Origin: Aphelocoma coerulescens
Taxonomy: Eukaryota; Chordata; Aves; Passeriformes; Corvidae
Length of the DNA stretch: 64,000 nt
Direction: 5' to 3'
Assembly: GCF_041296385.1 (NCBI RefSeq)
Contig: NC_091013.1
Location: forward strand, 70,029,563-70,093,562
Below, in pieces: positions 59,776-64,000 of the stretch (the stretch's first letter is position 1; each line of letters opens with the position of its first letter). The notes under the pieces are model-generated. The model was not told the DNA's origin, made no database searches, and saw nothing but the letters and a program-made list of their open reading frames with translations. A program made the translations under genes and the position numbers.

Positions 59776-62169
59776 GCTGGTTTTCCAAACCTGGAGAAGG
59801 CTCCAAGTACCAATATACTTGATGAGAAAATCTTGCCTTCTTGCCAGTCAGGCTGACTCCATAATGCTTATTGGATACTACAGTGGGAACATTACAGGAG
59901 AATAAGAAGTAGCTTAAATGACTTGATCGGTTTTTGTATATATGCATTCTTTCAAAACCTAATCTGGCTTCTCACACTTGACGAGTAGACACAGTGTTGC
60001 CAAAGGTGTTATGAACTTTACTGCTAAATATGATGTTATTAAATAAGCAATAAGAATAACATGTATATGTAAGAAGGCAAATTGAGACCTGATATTATCT
60101 CGCTGATTCTTTCATATTCATAGGAAAACATGAATTTGAACTCATTTGCAAACACTGGGAATGAGGTGAAAGCTTCAATGGTTCTCTGTTGTGCAGTAAA
60201 GAGGCTGTCATGGACAATATGAGATTCTTTAAATGACTGGACTGTCTGTTATGATGGCTGCATCTGATTTAATCCTCGATGAGGTGTTTGAAATTAGAGA
60301 CATCCCAGAAATCTCTGTTTATCAGGGTCAACCTGTGCAATGTCCTTCAAATTCTTGCATAGCGCTAATCTATAGTTCTGAAATCAATCCATATGCATTC
60401 CAGTAAATACTGTGGGTTTAATTAATTTTTTTTTTTAATTTAATTATGGTCAATTTTTAAATGAGAGCTTAGAGAATTTAACTTTTTTAAATTCAAGGAA
60501 TCCCACAGAAAATCAATTAAATTTTATAGTCTCCTCATTTCCCTTACAGTTTTAGGCATGTTCTTCTTCTTCCCTAGTTTTTTTTCCCACAAATTATCTC
60601 AAGGTCTTTGCAGAATCCTCTTCCAGCCATTGCATTAGTACAGATGAAGTAAAACTTTGGTTAGATCAGCATTGTCACAAAATCGTGATCTGTGTCAGCA
60701 AATAGTTCTCCCTGGGCAGGCACATGCACAGATTGTCTTAACCACTTTCCTTCATGAAATTGTGGGGTTTACAGTTTCTTTTGCATATTAAAAAGATGAT
60801 TTGGGTACTAATAAGAGATGTCACAGAAGTAACAGCACACTTTTCTTGACTTCCAGAGCCAGAGATATGCAATATACTGAGGGTGAGAAACAAGACTTCA
60901 GTGAATTATTTCATATGGGCACTTTTTCAAATTCAGAAGCTGATGGAAACTGACTGCTCAAAATGTCCTCAGATCTGGTCTTTTAGACTTCTATGGTCAA
61001 GTATACCCCCGACTGAAATGTGTAATTGAACATACTGCAGACTGCATCTACCAAAAAATAAATTTAAGTAACATGGTCCTGAAATTATCTGACCTGGATA
61101 GAACCATGTTCATAACTTTTGGAGACCAAAATTTGTATAAAATCTACCAAGTGAATAGTGATATGTAAATACAACATTTTTCAATCTCTTGAACTAAAGT
61201 CAGCTTTAAATGTTGTGATGTCTTTAGAAAAAGGAGTGTTATAACCACATTTACATTCCTTCTTTGAGATGATACACCACCAGGGAGTATGTTATCATTC
61301 AAAACCTCCCCGTTTTTAATGACTCCTTGCAAACACCCCAAAGGAGTGCTGGTATAATCATGCATTCAGATGGATGTACAACTGCAATACATAGAGATAA
61401 AACATCTTCTTTGTCTCAGCCCATTTTACAAGTGTCCAAAGATGCTACTATATTTATTTTGTTTTATGCTTGACAATAAGATTAGTTTTCCTAGTCAGTT
61501 TGGTTAACTTGGTTAAAAATGGCTTGGAGTATTCTCTGTCCTGCTGCACAGCATTGTAGAGTACATTAACCTTTTGCACTTCCTGTAATGACTTCCTTGC
61601 TGGCCTCAGCTTTTCCTTAGATGCCACCTAGGCTTATCCTAGTGTCCACAGCTAAATAAAAGAGGACTGAGAGCTGATAGGGCTCTCACTGTAATAATGT
61701 GGAACTGTCTTGCATCAGCAATGCTCTGTCTAAGATTCCCTTACAGTAAATATGTCTCAGACAGAGAGAGTATATGTGAGCAAAAATTGAGCTGGGAAGA
61801 GAGCTCACAAACTGAGTTGTCAGGGCAGCCCTCCCTCATTTGTCAATCTAGACTTACACATCAATGACATTTACAGTCCTGCATAGGGTATTGTGCTATT
61901 TTTCTATCAATATACTATCATGTGCAACCTACCTAAAAAGGTTGTTACGGTGTCTAATCAGCAGGCCAAACACATGTTAACTTCCAGGATCTCTTATGCT
62001 GGGGTTGGGTGCATTTTAAAGTGACTCATACAGACATACTAAAAACATGTCAGGTCTGTATCAAAATAGAGGCAGACACTGCTACAGAGAATGAGGGAGA
62101 CATCTGTATTGGTTTTACCTGTCTCTGTTTATGTGCTTGATACCTTTTTTGTTTGAGTGCATGAATTTA
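59776..62169. other. Unique AT-rich DNA, nothing recognised
   Basis: It includes a T-rich/AATT-rich stretch at about 60421-60446. No gene, RNA or repeat family is recognised. Confidence 0.45.
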
Positions 62170-62333
62170 AATCTGGAGCATCTCTTAGGAGGAGCATTTC
62201 CTTTACTCAAATAGAAGTTATTGAACTCACTACAAGGATAAATGGGTGAAATTAAAGGACCTCTGATATATATAAAATGAGAATAGTGCTTCTAATGGTC
62301 CCTTCTGGGCTTAAACTTTATGAATCTATGTTT
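62170..62333 (+). mobile_element. Old CR1 LINE 3' end (amniote type)
   Basis: The terminal part AATGGTCCCTTCTGGGCTTA (62294-62313) followed by AACTTTATGAATCTATG matches the 3' end of old amniote CR1 families, whose consensus ends with a GGTCCCTTCTGGCCTTA-like block and TCTATGAATCTATG. Upstream sequence from about 62170 is too diverged to fix the left boundary. Confidence 0.6.
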
Positions 62334-64000
62334 CATTTCCTGCTTGCTCAGTGATAGAGATAAGATATCTCCAGGGCAAATACCAAGAGTCCTTCAGAGA
62401 ACAACGGGTAGGCTATTAATCTCAAAGTGCCTACCTGCCTGGTTCAGGCTAAGGTTAACAAGCTTATTGTCCCATTTCTATGGCTTGAGATCAGAGGACA
62501 CTTATCTGTTTTAAAATCTTTCTAGAGAGGAGAAGTGGAGAGCAGAGACCTGCGGGAAAGTAATGTAGGGGGACAAAGAAACCAGGGGAAGGCAAGATGG
62601 GATGACTGTGAGACAGTAAGAGATCATTCAAAACATCATCAAAAGCCTATCCAAACAAAATGTAATAGAACCTAGAAAATAAATTCAGGTGAGGGTAAAC
62701 AGTGCTAGTTTAATTGTGTTCCCCACTTAGTTAAACTAGCAGAGAAAAGGTACTAAACTGTGCACTAGAAGGTTGTTTGGGATCACTGTTAGCAGCTGCT
62801 GCTGGCAGCTTTGAAAGGATGATTGCCTCCTGAGACCAAGCCCACATAGATCAGTCAGAAACCAGGAACCAGTGCCAGTAAAAGAGACTTTGTAACAGTC
62901 AGTACAGAAGTGACTGAACTGCAGGGTTTTGGTGAGGACCCGCAGAGCCAGTGTGACCCAAGATTTTCAATCTGTACTTGAGACGCTCAAAGGCTGTAAA
63001 GAACATACAGACACATGTTTTAGCCATGCCTTCCCAAGTCACAGGGAATGGCTGATCAACATGTTCAGAGCCTTCCTAACCTGTTCCCTGTCACTGTGAC
63101 TCACGGTGCTTTGCAACCTACTTGGTCCTCCTGCTTAGCAGCACACCTTCTCCTATTTCCAACTGGTATGTCCATTTGAAATTACTAAAATATTTGCTAC
63201 CATAGCTAAGGCATAAACATGGAAATCAGGAGGTGAGGTCCAGTCTGCATCTTTGCCAGAAGAGCATCCATGACCTGGTGTGATGTATGCTGCCAAGACC
63301 CTGACTCCTCATAAATAGAAATATGTTTGTAATGCTCAAGTTAAGTATCAAAAATCTATAGGATATCCAAGGTGTGTAGACTAGCTAGCATATATACTGA
63401 GCATACTTCACAGCAGTAACATGGCATTCAACATAGATTATAAATTTTGTCCTAGACTCTGCCTTGTTGTAGTTGCTGATCAAATCCACTGGTCTCAGAA
63501 CATACTAATTTTTCTATCTCATTTGTGCCTGGTTAAGCTACCATCATCTTTTCTGCATAGCAACAACATATTCTAACAGAAGCCATCCCTTACCCCTCCT
63601 TTGATTTCACATGCGGCTCTCATAGTCCCCTGATCTTTCCAGGCAATATCCTCTCTTCCTGATTTGTTTTTTCTTCTTATGAGTTTTTGTCTCTTCCAAT
63701 GAAGAACTGCACAGGTCCTATGCTATCTTCTTTAACATCATCAGTGACCAGTTCTGCTATTGTTTTGGTGTCTGTCCATTACTCTATCAATTTATTTCAT
63801 CCAGAGCCATTCCACATTCCCACCCCTTCTCTTGTTCCTTAGGATATAGCAATGAGATGTAGCCTCAAAAGTACAACCTCAACAGCCTTCATATTGTCAT
63901 GGCAGTTTCTTTCCTCATGGTATTCAGGAGGCTGGATCCCTTAAAAGAGTGTAAGGTAAGGAATAGCTGCATTTTTTCAGCAATAAAACTTTTAATAGTA
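62334..64000. other. Unique DNA to the window end
   Basis: No gene, RNA or repeat family is recognised. Confidence 0.45.

Noticed and set aside
1..64000. CRISPR array, prokaryotic operons or a phage system
   Set aside because: The repeat content is avian CR1, MIR and ERV LTRs; no direct-repeat/spacer pattern or bacterial coding density exists.

Overview
The window looks like gene-free (intergenic or deep-intronic) DNA from a bird, most likely a passerine. It is AT-rich and CpG-poor. Its mobile DNA consists of CR1 LINEs, several of which end in the typical ATTCTATG-type 3' tail, plus solo retroviral LTRs, one of which resembles LTRs I associate with songbird ERVL families. I see no L1 or Alu, which argues against mammals. 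No open reading frame has convincing family similarity, splice structure or codon pattern. The longer ones lie in LTRs, in a minisatellite or in GC-richer unique DNA, and I do not annotate any as a gene.

Layout. 1-4.3 kb: unique DNA with an ancient antisense CR1 relic (1510-1890) and a CR1 3' end (3275-3536). 4.3-6.2 kb: a nested LTR complex, in which a complete solo LTR (4638-5705, 5-bp target duplication ACAGG) sits inside an older reverse-oriented copy of the same family, followed by a further forward 3' end. 7.4-8.2 kb: a CR1 reverse-transcriptase fragment with a broken catalytic motif. 9.1-9.7 kb: an ancient amniote CR1-type relic. 14.96-15.69 kb: a 728-bp reverse-oriented solo LTR. 15.7-26.8 kb: mostly unique, with a small CpG cluster and an A27 tract. 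26.86-27.27 kb: a forward LTR-like element. 27-50 kb: unique DNA with a probable MIR, a good CR1 (31180-31762), a long and very old CR1 (34370-35610), two CR1 ends, and a perfect 14-bp inverted repeat. 50.3-51.5 kb: a 1164-bp reverse-oriented solo LTR with a 5-bp target duplication (GAAGT), carrying an in-register 41-bp x 8.9 minisatellite. 51.5-64 kb: unique DNA with MIR fragments, a CR1 end, a GC-richer block with a strong 19-bp hairpin beside an RFX-like palindrome, a perfect 70-bp tandem duplication, and an old CR1 3' end.

No gene network can be described. The main content is the retroelement history of the locus: amniote-age CR1 and MIR relics, then avian CR1s, then ERV LTRs, of which the two with exact target duplications look youngest. 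Repeat family names come from remembered consensus sequences, not from a database search.
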